Assembly: GCF_902141845.1 (NCBI RefSeq)
Contig: NZ_CABFPH010000060.1
Coordinates: forward strand, 1-32,629
Direction of reading: 5' to 3'
Length of the DNA stretch: 32,629 bases
Origin: Methylobacterium symbioticum
GTDB lineage: Bacteria > Pseudomonadota > Alphaproteobacteria > Rhizobiales > Beijerinckiaceae
Part shown: positions 6,941 to 15,775 of the stretch, one piece after another
How positions within the stretch are numbered: the stretch's first letter is position 1
How the letters are laid out: every line of letters begins with the position of its first letter
Notes under the pieces: generated by a model
Seen by the model: only the letters and a program-made list of their open reading frames with translations
Told to the model about the DNA's origin: nothing
Databases searched by the model: none
Made by a program: the position numbers and the translations under genes

Positions 6941-8057
6941 GGGGCCGCGCGCGGCGCCTGGCTCCCCGTCCTTGATGCGTCGCGTCTCCCGGCGCCGGAC
7001 CGGCTTCCACCTCGGCGGGGCCCAGACCGGCTTCGCGATCTTCGCCGGACTGGTCCTCCTGACCGGCCTCGCCATCCTCCTGTCCCTCGGCCTGGGGGCC
7101 GTCCGCATCCCGCCCGGCCGCGTTCTCGGCATTCTCGTCGGCGCCTCGGATGATCCCGCTCTGGCCCGCGACGCCCTCGTCATCCTGAACATCCGCCTGC
7201 CGCGCACGCTGCTCGGCCTGCTGGTCGGGGCGAGCCTCGCCGTGTCGGGTGCCCTCATGCAGGGCCTGTTCCGCAATCCGCTCGCGGACCCGACGCTGGT
7301 CGGGATCTCGGCGGGGTCCGGCCTTGCCGCCGCGACCGTGATCGTCCTCGGCGACCGGCTCCGCGCCGCCGCGGGCCTGCCGGGGCCGATGCCCTATCCG
7401 GTCCTACCCGTCGCGGCCTTCCTGGGCGGCCTCGCCACCACCGTCTGCCTGTATCGGATCGCAACCCGGGCCGGCCGGACCTCGATGGCGACGATGCTGC
7501 TCGCGGGCATCGCCCTGGCGGCGCTGGCGGGGGCGTTCACTGGCCTCTTGGTCTATGCCAGCGACGACCGACAGCTGCGCGATCTCACGTTCTGGCCCCT
7601 CGGCAGCCTTCCCGGCGCCACCTGGACCAAGGTCGCCGTGCCCGCGCCCGCCATTCTGCCGGTCCTCGCCCTGGTGCCCTTCCTCGGCCGCGGGCTCAAC
7701 GCCCTGGTGCTCGGCGAGGCGGAGGCCTTCCATCTTGGAATCGCGGTGGAGCGGCTGAAGCGCCTGGTGATCCTGCTCGTCGCCGTGGCGGTCGGGACAG
7801 GGGTCGCGGCTGCAGGCGTGATCGGCTTCGTCGGCCTCGTCGTGCCCCATATCCTACGCCTCGGCATCGGCCCGGAGCATCGCCGCCTCCTGCCCGCCTG
7901 CGCCCTTCTCGGCGGAGCGCTCCTCGTCCTGGCGGACGTCGTCGCCCGTCTGGTGGCCGCGCCGGCCGAGCTGCCGATCGGCCTCGTCACGGCCCTCGTC
8001 GGGGCACCCGTCTTCCTGTGGCTGCTGCTCGGGCGGCCCACCCTCTCCGATGGCTGA
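6933..8057 (+). CDS. hmuU: Heme ABC transporter permease
   Basis: A FecCD/BtuC-type inner-membrane permease of about 374 residues with roughly nine to ten transmembrane segments. Family hallmarks seen are IRLPRTLLGLLVGASLAVSG, LMQGLFRNPLADPTLVGIS (the coupling loop) and GVIGFVGLVVPHILRLGIGP. The GTG at 6933 overlaps the hmuT stop and favours coupled translation; an ATG at 6975 is the alternative and would give a shorter cytoplasmic tail. Neither has a strong Shine-Dalgarno. The gene overlaps the ATPase gene by 8 bases. Confidence 0.92.
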   Translation: MSEGPRAAPGSPSLMRRVSRRRTGFHLGGAQTGFAIFAGLVLLTGLAILLSLGLGAVRIPPGRVLGILVGASDDPALARDALVILNIRLPRTLLGLLVGASLAVSGALMQGLFRNPLADPTLVGISAGSGLAAATVIVLGDRLRAAAGLPGPMPYPVLPVAAFLGGLATTVCLYRIATRAGRTSMATMLLAGIALAALAGAFTGLLVYASDDRQLRDLTFWPLGSLPGATWTKVAVPAPAILPVLALVPFLGRGLNALVLGEAEAFHLGIAVERLKRLVILLVAVAVGTGVAAAGVIGFVGLVVPHILRLGIGPEHRRLLPACALLGGALLVLADVVARLVAAPAELPIGLVTALVGAPVFLWLLLGRPTLSDG

Positions 8058-8874
8058 GCCCGCCCTGCTCCGGGCCCGCGATCTCGCCTATGCGGTGAGC
8101 GGCCGATCCCTGGTGGAGGGCATCGCGTTCGCGGCCGAACCCGGCACGGTCCAGATCGTGGTCGGACCGAATGGGGCCGGAAAGTCCACCCTGCTGCGGC
8201 TGCTCAGCGGGGAGCTGCGGCCGAGCCGCGGCACCGTCACCTATGAGGGCGAGACCTTGGCCGAGATCCCGCCTTGGCGCCTCGCCGCCATCCGGGCCGT
8301 CATGCCGCAAGCCGTCCGACTCGCCTTTCCCTTCACCGCGGCGGAGGTGGCGCGGATCGGCCTGGATGGGATCGGCAGCGGCCTCGACCGCCGGGCCCGC
8401 GACGCGATCCTCGCCGAGAGCCTCGGCCGGGCCGATGTGACCCACCTCGCCGATCGAGCCTATCCGACGCTGTCGGGGGGCGAGCAGGCACGGGTTCAGT
8501 TCGCCCGCGTGCTGTGCCAACTCGCCGCCGGCCGCAGCGTCGCCGAGCGGCAGGTGCTTTTCCTGGACGAGCCCACCGCGAGCCTCGATCTGCGCCATCA
8601 GACGGCTTTGCTGGACGCCGCCGTCTCCCTCGCCGGACGGGGCGCCGCGGTGGTCGCGATCCTGCACGACCTCAACCTCGCCGCAGCCTACGGCGACGTC
8701 CTGCTCGTGATGGAAGGAGGCCGAATCGTGGCCCGGGGCAGCCCCGAGGCGGTGATGCAGGACGACCTCGTCGCCCGGGTGTTCGGGGTGCCCTGGCGCG
8801 TCGGAGAGGTGCCCCGCTCGCGGCAGCCCTTCCTCCTGCCGCAGCGCGGTGTAGCCGCCAAGTCACAAGACTGA
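8050..8874 (+). CDS. hmuV: Heme ABC transporter ATP-binding protein
   Basis: A 274-residue ATPase that powers heme import through HmuU. It has Walker A GPNGAGKST (near residue 42), the Q-loop region AVMPQ, signature LSGGEQARVQFARVL, Walker B VLFLDEPTASLD and an H-loop in AILHDLNLAAAYGD. The insertion AAGRSVAERQ between signature and Walker B is typical of HmuV proteins. ATG 8050 lies inside the end of hmuU. The stop is followed after three bases by a perfect palindrome (8878-8893). Confidence 0.94.
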   Translation: MAEPALLRARDLAYAVSGRSLVEGIAFAAEPGTVQIVVGPNGAGKSTLLRLLSGELRPSRGTVTYEGETLAEIPPWRLAAIRAVMPQAVRLAFPFTAAEVARIGLDGIGSGLDRRARDAILAESLGRADVTHLADRAYPTLSGGEQARVQFARVLCQLAAGRSVAERQVLFLDEPTASLDLRHQTALLDAAVSLAGRGAAVVAILHDLNLAAAYGDVLLVMEGGRIVARGSPEAVMQDDLVARVFGVPWRVGEVPRSRQPFLLPQRGVAAKSQD

Positions 8875-8877
8875 ATT

Positions 8878-8893
8878 CAATGTCATGACATTG
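8878..8893. promoter_or_regulatory. Perfect 16-bp palindrome between hmuV and the heme receptor gene
   Basis: CAATGTCATGACATTG is identical to its own reverse complement. It lies 3 bases after the hmuV stop and about 165 bases before the receptor start. There is no T-run, so a rho-independent terminator is unlikely. The A/T-rich arms with a CAT...ATG core are reminiscent of Fur-superfamily boxes. It is the best operator candidate for the receptor gene, but the regulator is not identified. Confidence 0.5.
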
Positions 8894-9058
8894 GAATCCT
8901 TTCAGATCCTCGCCGAGCGAGTTGCGAACCGCACCAGACTGCGCCCCGTTCGCCCGAATTGATCCGCCACGCGCCCTGGTTCAGAGCAGGGCCAGCAAGC
9001 CAGCCGTCCGCCAGCCAGCCAATCCCTCTGCGCTGCCTCTCATCGAGCGGAACCGGTC

Positions 9059-11215
9059 ATGTCTTGCCGTCGCGTCCTCACGCCCTGCCGCCCCGGCTTC
9101 ATTGCGGGCGTCTCGCTTCTGACCCTGACCGCGGCGCAGGCCCAGACGGCCGCGTCGCCTCCGGGGCTTCCCGGACCGGCCGCAAGCGTCAGCCTCGACA
9201 CGCTCACGGTGACGGCCACGAAAACCGAGGAGCCGGCGATCGACGCGCTGTCGGGAACGAGCGTCGTGGCGCGCGAGCAGATCAACCGTCTTCAGCCGAG
9301 CCGCCTGTCGGAGGTACTGCGGGACGTGCCCGGCGTGACGACGCAGGAGAACCAGAATGATCCGGCCCAGGCCATCAACATCCGCGGCCTGCAGGATTTC
9401 GGGCGCGTGAACGTGCTGGTCGACGGAGCGCGGCAGAACTTTCAGACCTCGGGCCATAGCGCCAACGGCGTGTTCTATCTCGATCCGGAGCTCGTCGGCG
9501 GCATCGACATCACGCGAGGCCCTGCCGCGGCGATCTACGGATCCGGCGCGATCGGCGGCGTCGTCTCCTTCCGGACGCGCTCGATCGACGACATTCTCAC
9601 GCCGGATGAGACGGCGGGCGCGGTCCAGAAATGGGGCTTCGGCACGAACGGGCAGAAATTCCTGAACTCGACCGCTCTCGGCGCCCGTATCGGGACGGCG
9701 GCCGACGTGTTCGGACAGTTCGTGTACCGCAGCAACGATCCCTATCGGGACGGCTTCGGCACTCTGGTGCGCGACACCGGCAACGAGTTGATCTCAGGTC
9801 TGGCCAAGTTCAACGTCCGGCCCGGCGAGGGCCATGAAGTCAGCGGCACGGCGCTGATCCAGAACTTCGACTTTGCCAACAGGGGCAGCAGCAATGCTGG
9901 CGCCCGCTTCAACAACGCCGTCCAAGCCGATACCTATACCCTCGGCTACCGCTTCGCCCGGCCCGATACGCCGCTGATCGACCTCAGTGCGAGGGGCTAT
10001 TACTCCACGACCCACAACACCCTGACCTTCCTCAACGATACCGCGAGCGGGCTCTACGGCAATCTCGGCGTGCGGCCGGGCAACCGGATCACCTACGACA
10101 TCGATACGTCGGGCTTCGACATCCACAACACGGCCCGCTTCGACACCTGGGCCCTCAGCCACGCCCTGACGATCGGCGGTGATGCCGTGTTCGATCGCGT
10201 CAGGACGACGGACGATGCCGGCGGCTTCGGTTCGGCCTTCACGCCCTCCGGAGAGCGGACGCTCGCGGGCGCCTTTGTTCAGGACGAGATGCGCTACGCC
10301 TCGTGGCTCCGCGTGATCGGCGCGCTCCGCTACGACCGCTACGACCTGTCCGGCGGTGCGTATCGCGCGAGCGGAGACCGGCTCTCTCCGAAGATCACAG
10401 TCGGCATCTCGCCGGTCGCCGGCATCGAGCTCTACGGCACCTATGCGGAGGGCTACCGGGCGCCCTCGATCACCGAGACTCTGGTCCAGGGCATCCATCC
10501 CTTCCCGGCCTTCAGCATCCTGCCGAACCCGACCCTGCGGCCCGAGGTCGCCCATAATGTCGAGGGCGGCGTCAATCTCAAATACGGCGATCTGCTCCGT
10601 CCGGGCGACGCATTCCGGGCGAAGCTCAACGTCTTCCAGAACGAGGTCGACAACTTCATCAACATCTCGGCCGTCGGCCCGACCTATTTCGTGCCGGCCA
10701 TTCCAGGGATCCCGGCCTCGATCTGCGCCCGCATCCCGGGGCGTTTCCCCTGCGTCATCCCTGTGCAGTCGTTCCAGTACCGCAATATCGCCCAGGCCGA
10801 GCTCTCGGGCGTCGAGCTCGAAGGGGCCTACGATTGGGGCCGCGGCTTCGTCACGCTGGCCGCGACCCATACCGAGGGACGCGACAAGGCGACCCGTCAG
10901 ACGCTGCTGACCGTGCCGCCGGACCGGATCAGCGCGACGCTCGGCCTCCGCTTCCTCGACGACAGCCTCACGGTCGGCAGCCGGCTGACCTTCGTGGACA
11001 GCCGCCGCGACGTGCCGGCCGGTGCAACCGTCCTGGCCACCAAGGCCTACGGACTGGTGGACGTCTTCGCGTCCTATCGGGTCAATGATCGCATCCGGGC
11101 GGATTTCATCCTGCAGAACGCCTTCGACAAGCGCTACACGCAGTACCTCAACCTACTGCAAAGCCCCGGCCTGACGGCCAAGGCCGCGCTGAGCATCAAG
11201 TTCGCGACCCGGTAG
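9059..11215 (+). CDS. TonB-dependent outer-membrane heme/hemoglobin receptor
   Basis: A 718-residue receptor. Residues 1-29 form a signal peptide ending TAAQAQ, followed by a TonB-box-like stretch DTLTVTATKTEE, a plug domain (with SEVLRDVPGV, NIRGLQDFGRVNVLVDG and GPAAAIYGSGAIGGVVSF) and a long beta-barrel. The heme-receptor signature is present around residues 466-492: GYRAPS, then a histidine in GIHPFP, then NPTLRPE, matching the FRAP...H...NPxL arrangement of HmuR/HutA proteins. A second ligand histidine in the plug was not pinned down. The receptor follows hmuV in the same direction, so it should supply heme to HmuTUV. No tonB-exbBD genes are in the window. The protein ends IKFATR rather than with the usual terminal phenylalanine. 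Confidence 0.9.
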   Translation: MSCRRVLTPCRPGFIAGVSLLTLTAAQAQTAASPPGLPGPAASVSLDTLTVTATKTEEPAIDALSGTSVVAREQINRLQPSRLSEVLRDVPGVTTQENQNDPAQAINIRGLQDFGRVNVLVDGARQNFQTSGHSANGVFYLDPELVGGIDITRGPAAAIYGSGAIGGVVSFRTRSIDDILTPDETAGAVQKWGFGTNGQKFLNSTALGARIGTAADVFGQFVYRSNDPYRDGFGTLVRDTGNELISGLAKFNVRPGEGHEVSGTALIQNFDFANRGSSNAGARFNNAVQADTYTLGYRFARPDTPLIDLSARGYYSTTHNTLTFLNDTASGLYGNLGVRPGNRITYDIDTSGFDIHNTARFDTWALSHALTIGGDAVFDRVRTTDDAGGFGSAFTPSGERTLAGAFVQDEMRYASWLRVIGALRYDRYDLSGGAYRASGDRLSPKITVGISPVAGIELYGTYAEGYRAPSITETLVQGIHPFPAFSILPNPTLRPEVAHNVEGGVNLKYGDLLRPGDAFRAKLNVFQNEVDNFINISAVGPTYFVPAIPGIPASICARIPGRFPCVIPVQSFQYRNIAQAELSGVELEGAYDWGRGFVTLAATHTEGRDKATRQTLLTVPPDRISATLGLRFLDDSLTVGSRLTFVDSRRDVPAGATVLATKAYGLVDVFASYRVNDRIRADFILQNAFDKRYTQYLNLLQSPGLTAKAALSIKFATR

Positions 11216-11487
11216 CGCGACCCGGTGCGGATCGCGATCGGGCCCTGCCGGAGCGGGGGCTGCGCGGCATGAGGTGCGGCCAAGCGGACGGCAGGTCGGA
11301 TGATGGACCGGAGCGTCGCCTCGTCGAGGCCGATGCCTCGGGCTCGGCCGCCCGGCGATCCGGTCCGCATCCCGCGGTCCGGTCGAAGGCGGGATCGGCT
11401 AGGACGCGGAGGGACGTTCTTTAAGAAAGTTATCACGCAAGTCGTGAATCGTGCGCCTCGCCGCACATCCCCTGAAGACGACCGGTC

Positions 11488-12897
11488 ATGTCCGAACGCG
11501 CTCCGACCCCGCTCGATCGTCCGGTCCCCGAGATGGCCGGTTCCGGCCGAGGCGGTGAGACCGGGGCAAATACGCGGATGTCGCCTCTCTGGCTGCTGCT
11601 GGTGGGACGCGCGGAGGTGCACCGGCACTGGCGTCTGCTTCTCGCCGCGGGTCTCGTCTCGGCACTGATCGGCATCGCGGTCGTCATCGACTCTCTCGAC
11701 GGGGCGCTCCATGTTCCGGACCGGTGGTTCGGCTTCCTCCTCCTGGCCGAAGGTTTGGTATCGCTCGTCGTAGGAGCGACCGCCGTAGGCGCCGCCCGCC
11801 GGCTGCGCCTCGCCAAGGGCATCCTGCTGTTGGTGATGGCCCTTCTGATCGTGGCGGCCACGCGCCACAGCGCCTTCCTCCTCGCCATGATCTTCGGCAC
11901 CTTCTTCCTGGTCGACGGTGCGATCCGGATCGTCATCGCGAGCCTGCTGACGTTCTCCGGGTGGCGAATCTCGGTCGCTCTCGGCGCGCTGGGTGTCGCG
12001 TTCGGCCTGTTCCACCTCCAACCCTGGCCGACATGGTACGCCGGCACGGTGGGGTACTGCATGGGGATGTTTCTCATCCTCAACGGCGCGCGGTTCGCGT
12101 CGGTCGGCCTGCGGATGCGGCGCATGGTACCGGAGACCATCGCGGCCGCGTCCTCACCCGTGTCTGACAGCCTCACGGTCTATGTCTGGACACCGACCGG
12201 ACTGCCCACGACGCCGGCCCGGCAGCGGCTCATCCGCAGATACGTCGCGTCGGTCAATGCCCGGGGCGTGATCTCCTCGGGGCACGCCGCCCTGGAACAG
12301 GGAAGCGATCTCTACATCAGCCATTACCCGGCCGTGGAGATCGATCGATCGGTCGCCAGTCTGCGATCCAGCCTGCGTGCCGGCCCCGAGAACAACGTGC
12401 CCGGCCGGTTCCTGACCTCGTACGAGTCCGAGGTGGCCGATTGGTGCGAGGCGACCCTCGCTGTGACTTTGCGCGGTATCGATGCGGGGCGGCTCCGGAT
12501 GTTCTGGGAGACCTACCGCCGGGACACGACCTACAACTTCACGGGCCGCAACTGTTCCACCGCCGTGGCGTGCGCGCTGGACATGGCGGTGGAGGGTGCC
12601 TTCGCCCGCTCCGGACATCCCTGGCGCCGACTTGCCAGGGCCGCGACGACGCCCGAGTTCTGGGCGGCAACCGTCCTGCGGAGCGGCGCTGCCGGCATGA
12701 CCTGGACGCCGGGCCTGGTCCTCGACTACAGCCGCGCCCTCAGCGTGCTCGTCGATCCGCTCTCGCCGATGCCGGGCATGGCTTGGACGGATGTGGGACG
12801 GCGCCTCAGGCGCGACTGGCGTGCACGATCGGCGGCCGGCTTGGCGCGGATCGCACGGCGTCGGCCCGAGCGGGGGTCCGGCGCGACCGAGGCGTGA
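11488..12897 (+). CDS. HdeD-like membrane protein fused to a putative NlpC/LRAT-like cysteine-peptidase domain
   Basis: A 469-residue protein. Residues about 48-205 hold six hydrophobic segments with HdeD/DUF308-type glycine-rich helices (for example FGTFFLVDGAIRI). Residues about 228-470 are soluble: VYVWTPTGLP, then SSGHAALEQGSDLYISHYP (His266), later YNFTGRNCSTAVACALD (Cys356). A conserved-looking histidine strand that comes before an N-C-S-T cysteine helix is the order seen in circularly permuted papain-like folds (LRAT, YiiX, DUF4105). This suggests a membrane-anchored thiol hydrolase or acyltransferase acting on an unknown substrate. The active-site assignment is by eye. The start ATG 11488 has no strong ribosome-binding site; an in-frame ATG at 11578 is possible. 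Confidence 0.7.
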   Translation: MSERAPTPLDRPVPEMAGSGRGGETGANTRMSPLWLLLVGRAEVHRHWRLLLAAGLVSALIGIAVVIDSLDGALHVPDRWFGFLLLAEGLVSLVVGATAVGAARRLRLAKGILLLVMALLIVAATRHSAFLLAMIFGTFFLVDGAIRIVIASLLTFSGWRISVALGALGVAFGLFHLQPWPTWYAGTVGYCMGMFLILNGARFASVGLRMRRMVPETIAAASSPVSDSLTVYVWTPTGLPTTPARQRLIRRYVASVNARGVISSGHAALEQGSDLYISHYPAVEIDRSVASLRSSLRAGPENNVPGRFLTSYESEVADWCEATLAVTLRGIDAGRLRMFWETYRRDTTYNFTGRNCSTAVACALDMAVEGAFARSGHPWRRLARAATTPEFWAATVLRSGAAGMTWTPGLVLDYSRALSVLVDPLSPMPGMAWTDVGRRLRRDWRARSAAGLARIARRRPERGSGATEA

Positions 12898-12928
12898 CGT
12901 CCGGAAAAGACCTCAGCATCGCTGTCGG

Positions 12929-14140
12929 TCAGGGGCGCCCGGCGGCAAGGTTGGCGGCGATCGCCTGCATCACCGTCAGGGTTTCGACCTCGTCCTGCTC
13001 GGCACCGTGATCGCTGAGCTTCACGATGACCGTCCCGGTGTTGCGGTTCACGTAGACGTACTGGCCGTACACGCCGATCGCAGAGATGTCGCCGTCCTCG
13101 CTGTCGGGAGCATGCCACCATTGGGCGGAGTATTGCCAGCCATCGACCGCGCGGCGGGCCGGTGTCGCGATCCGTTGGATCCAGCGCGCGGGGACGATGC
13201 GTGCGCCGCCCGCACGCCCCTGATCCGCCACGAGCAGCCCGAGGCGGGCGAAGTCCCGGGCGGTCGCGTTGATGCAGCAGAAGGCCTTCTCGACGCCGCC
13301 GGCCCGGTCGAGGTTCCAGGTCGCGTCGGTCTGGGCTCCCATCGGTTTCCAGATCCGCTCCGAGAGCAGATCCGCGAGCGGCACGCCTTCGACCCGGGCG
13401 AGGATCAGGCCGAGCACTTCAGTGTCGATGCTGCGGTAGCGGCCCTGGCTGCCCGGCTTGAACGCGAGATGCGCGTGCTCCCGCACGAAGGCCGTCACGT
13501 CGCGGGTCAGGTACATCCCGGCCGTGCCGGTCAGGGGATGATGGGGATCGTAGTTCTCAGGCACCGCGATCCCGCTCGTCATATCGAGGAGGTCGCGCAC
13601 GGTGATCTGACCGAAGACCGAGGCGTTGCGCAATTCGGGGAGAAGGTTCGAGACGCGGTCGGACTCCGAGAGCTTGCCCCGCGCCACGGCCGAGCCGACA
13701 AGCAGCGAGACGATGGACTTCGCCACCGACCACGACGGGAACAGAGTCGCGGGTCCGGTCCCGGCGCGGTGCCATTCGTGGATCAGAGCCCCGTCCTGTA
13801 CCACGAGGAACGCGTTGGTATGCGTCGCCTCCAGCATCGTACCGAGCGGGACCGTCTGACCCTTCCAGACCACGCGGTCGAGGATCGGGCGGGGCTTCGA
13901 GGGCAGGATGCGGGCCTGTGCGGGCGCCCGCACGACGCGGCTCGGGAACCATGCGCCGACCGCGGACGGCTTGAGGACCGACAGAGCCACGAGGGTGACG
14001 GGATTCGGGACATCGAGGATCGCGGTCGCCGTCCAGGCACAGCCCGCGGCCAGCGCGACGCCGATTGCCGTGGGCACTGGCCATCGACGGTTCGGCTTGG
14101 TGCGGATCGACGGCTCGGGAAGCGCGGGCGAGAGGGACAT
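12929..14140 (-). CDS. NylB-like serine hydrolase (beta-lactamase class C fold)
   Basis: A 403-residue protein with an N-terminal membrane anchor or signal (residues 20-42). The catalytic motif SxxK is SVAK at 138-141 (PSWSVAKSIVSLLVGSA), the second motif is YRS at 235-237 (GRYRSIDTEVLGLIL), and a C-terminal GVYGQYVYVN replaces the KTG box. This set is typical of the 6-aminohexanoate-dimer hydrolase/esterase group rather than true beta-lactamases. The substrate is unknown. ATG 14140 was chosen because it gives a sensible membrane anchor; the purine-rich GAGGCGA lies further upstream than usual. It is convergent with the HdeD-like gene and divergent from the SMR gene. Confidence 0.85.
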   Translation of the reverse strand: MSLSPALPEPSIRTKPNRRWPVPTAIGVALAAGCAWTATAILDVPNPVTLVALSVLKPSAVGAWFPSRVVRAPAQARILPSKPRPILDRVVWKGQTVPLGTMLEATHTNAFLVVQDGALIHEWHRAGTGPATLFPSWSVAKSIVSLLVGSAVARGKLSESDRVSNLLPELRNASVFGQITVRDLLDMTSGIAVPENYDPHHPLTGTAGMYLTRDVTAFVREHAHLAFKPGSQGRYRSIDTEVLGLILARVEGVPLADLLSERIWKPMGAQTDATWNLDRAGGVEKAFCCINATARDFARLGLLVADQGRAGGARIVPARWIQRIATPARRAVDGWQYSAQWWHAPDSEDGDISAIGVYGQYVYVNRNTGTVIVKLSDHGAEQDEVETLTVMQAIAANLAAGRP

Positions 14141-14332
14141 GCTGCATTGATGTCGCCTCGGACGTTGAAGATTTTCTTGACGCCTGCGCGCCCCCGAGCG
14201 ACCGGGAGCCCGTGCCCGAGCGTCCACCGCCGCGGTGGCGGATGGGAATCCTTCATGAATTTGGCGGAGGGTCCCCGGCCGTCCGATGCTCGTGCTGCTT
14301 CGGCCTCGTCTCAGGGGATCCTTCTCGTGGCC

Positions 14333-14659
14333 ATGAATCCCTTCCTCATTCTTGGCCTCGCGATCGGTGCCGAGGTGACGGCGACCCTTGCCCTGAAGGC
14401 CGCTGACGGCCTGACCAAACCGGGCCCGACCCTGATCGTGATCCTCGGCTACGGCACCGCCCTCTGGTTGATGTCGACCAGCATGGACATGCTCCCGATC
14501 GGCGTCGTCTACGCCATCTGGGCCGGTGTCGGCATGGTCGGCGCGGCGCTCGGCGGCGCGTGGCTGTACGGCGAGTCCTTGAACGCGACCCTGCTGACGG
14601 GGATCGCGGTCGTCGCAGTGGGCGTGACGATCCTCGCCGTCGGGCAGGGCCACCATTGA
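14333..14659 (+). CDS. Small multidrug resistance (SMR/EmrE-family) transporter
   Basis: A 108-residue inner-membrane protein with four hydrophobic helices. The conserved glutamate is exactly at position 14 (MNPFLILGLAIGAE), the residue that binds protons and cationic substrates in EmrE. The helix-3 region GVVYAIWAGVGMVGAALGG carries the family's W-A-G-x-G packing motif. It probably works as a dimer and exports quaternary ammonium or guanidinium-like cations. Guanidinium versus drug subtype cannot be told by eye, and no guanidine riboswitch is seen upstream. The start codon has only a distant AGGGGAT upstream. Confidence 0.92.
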   Translation: MNPFLILGLAIGAEVTATLALKAADGLTKPGPTLIVILGYGTALWLMSTSMDMLPIGVVYAIWAGVGMVGAALGGAWLYGESLNATLLTGIAVVAVGVTILAVGQGHH

Positions 14660-15079
14660 TAGGCCGCATCTGGCCGGCCCGGTACGGCCAGGCCCAACTC
14701 CGATGCGATGTGCGTTCGCCGAGCCTGTTCCATCCGATTTCAGGTCAGCCGCGATGCCACCCCGTCAGGCAGCGATTTCGCTCGACGTTGTGCTGCCAGG
14801 AGCGGATGATTTTTTGCTCTTTCGGATAAAATGTTCCGCGTATGGGCGCCATGATTTGCTGTGATGCGTTGACGAAGGCGATCGAACTGTTCCGAGTTTA
14901 TGGAAATCTGCTCACGCTAGATCTGCCCCTGATCACGTTGCAAATGGGACGGATCTAAGTCTTAGATGTAACGCGCGCTCTTCGCCGAACCAGCATCCAC
15001 TGCTGCGGAGAGCGCTCGAGCATCCAGCCGACGCTGGGGGGCCAGATGGCGATGCTGCTGTGCTGACGACCGGATCGGC
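14660..15079. other. Intergenic stretch after the SMR gene
   Basis: About 420 bases with no supported gene. It contains an AT-rich patch around 14806-14835, a small palindrome (ATCTAAG/CTTAGAT, 14953-14967) and copy B of the dispersed repeat. Confidence 0.6.
14953..15020 (+). repeat. Dispersed ~70-bp repeat, copy B
   Basis: This copy keeps the order TAAGTCTTAG, AACGCGCGCTCTTCGCCGA, CCAGCATCCACT and GCGGAGAGCGCTCGAG. It lies between the SMR gene and the minus-strand gene ending at 15080. Confidence 0.75.
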
Positions 15080-15358
15080 TCACGCTGCCTGTTCGATCGC
15101 GAATTCCATCCCACGGCCCGGTCCCTGATCCGCGTAGTCGGCGAGCGCCAGACCGCGATCGGCCAACACGTTTTCGACGATGTCGCGGTGCTTGCGCACC
15201 ATCTGGCCGACGGCGAGTGGCGTGAGGCGCGGGCTCGCCTGCCGCAGGCGATCGACGCCGATCGCGGCCGGGATTCCCTCGCTCTCGGCAATGCGGGCGA
15301 GAGCAAAGCCGAGGTCGCGGGCCTTGGTCTCGGAAGCGGACATCTTCCTGGGTGCCAT
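15080..15358 (-). CDS. Small conserved-looking hypothetical protein
   Basis: A 92-residue, mostly helical, soluble protein starting MAPRKMSASETKARDLG with a well-balanced alpha-helical pattern (ALARIAESEGIPAAIG, VGQMVRKHRDIVENVLADRG). AAGGA lies 10 bases upstream of ATG 15358. The sequence resembles small DNA-binding or regulatory proteins in helix content, but no known domain is recognised. A palindromic mini-element (15383-15456) lies just upstream. Confidence 0.65.
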   Translation of the reverse strand: MAPRKMSASETKARDLGFALARIAESEGIPAAIGVDRLRQASPRLTPLAVGQMVRKHRDIVENVLADRGLALADYADQGPGRGMEFAIEQAA

Positions 15359-15382
15359 GCTGGCGTCGTCCTTCCAAAGTGT

Positions 15383-15456
15383 CTGACAAAACCTCCGAGA
15401 ACCCGGAAATCTCCCGTGAGGCACGACGGCGCAGCAGAAGCAATGCGAGCGGCTCT
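15383..15456 (+). repeat. Palindromic mini-element, copy 2
   Basis: It shares with the elements at 1558-1632 and 29209-29286 the order CTSACAAAAC, CCGGAAATCTCCCGTGAG, GCACGACGGCGCAGC and TGCGAGCGGCTCT. The terminal inverted repeat is degraded here. It begins 25 bases upstream of the start codon of the minus-strand gene at 15358, so it probably lies in that gene's promoter or leader. Confidence 0.6.
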
Positions 15457-15713
15457 CCATGCTTCACGGTACGTTGGGCCGGCATTTGCGGAGGTCAGGA
15501 CGAGCACGCGCCAGCCCGCTGCATCTCGCGCGTCAACGGTCCAGCCGCCACATCAGGGATCGGATCTCGGTGCGCAAGGACAAGTGATGGCGAGGCGGCG
15601 AATGAGGTGCGTGCGTCTCGGCATACGGATCGGAGGCAGGACGTCTCATAGGGTTCCGCCGGCTGCGGCGCTGGTCGTCGTCGCGCCCGGTGCCGTCCGT
15701 GGCCGCAACCGAG
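15457..15713. other. Intergenic stretch, nothing recognised
   Basis: Together with the flanking repeats this is about 400 bases without a supported gene. Several overlapping frames are open here but none has a ribosome-binding site or a recognisable sequence. Confidence 0.5.
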
Positions 15714-15775
15714 CCTTTGTTACGACGCGCACTCTCGCGCCGAAGCCGTGTCCACCTCGGCGGGGAACGCCCTAA
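15714..15775 (+). repeat. Dispersed ~70-bp repeat, copy C
   Basis: CTTTGTTACGACGCGCACTC, then GCGCCGAAGCCGTGTCCACC, then TCGGCGGGGAACGCCCTAA. Its last bases supply the stop codon of the minus-strand gene ending at 15772, so this copy directly abuts a coding end. Confidence 0.7.

Noticed and set aside
12791..14332. Plus-strand frame continuous with the SMR transporter, suggesting a long fusion protein
   Set aside because: The upstream part is antisense to the serine hydrolase and lacks protein-like composition; SMR proteins have about 108 residues and start at ATG 14333.
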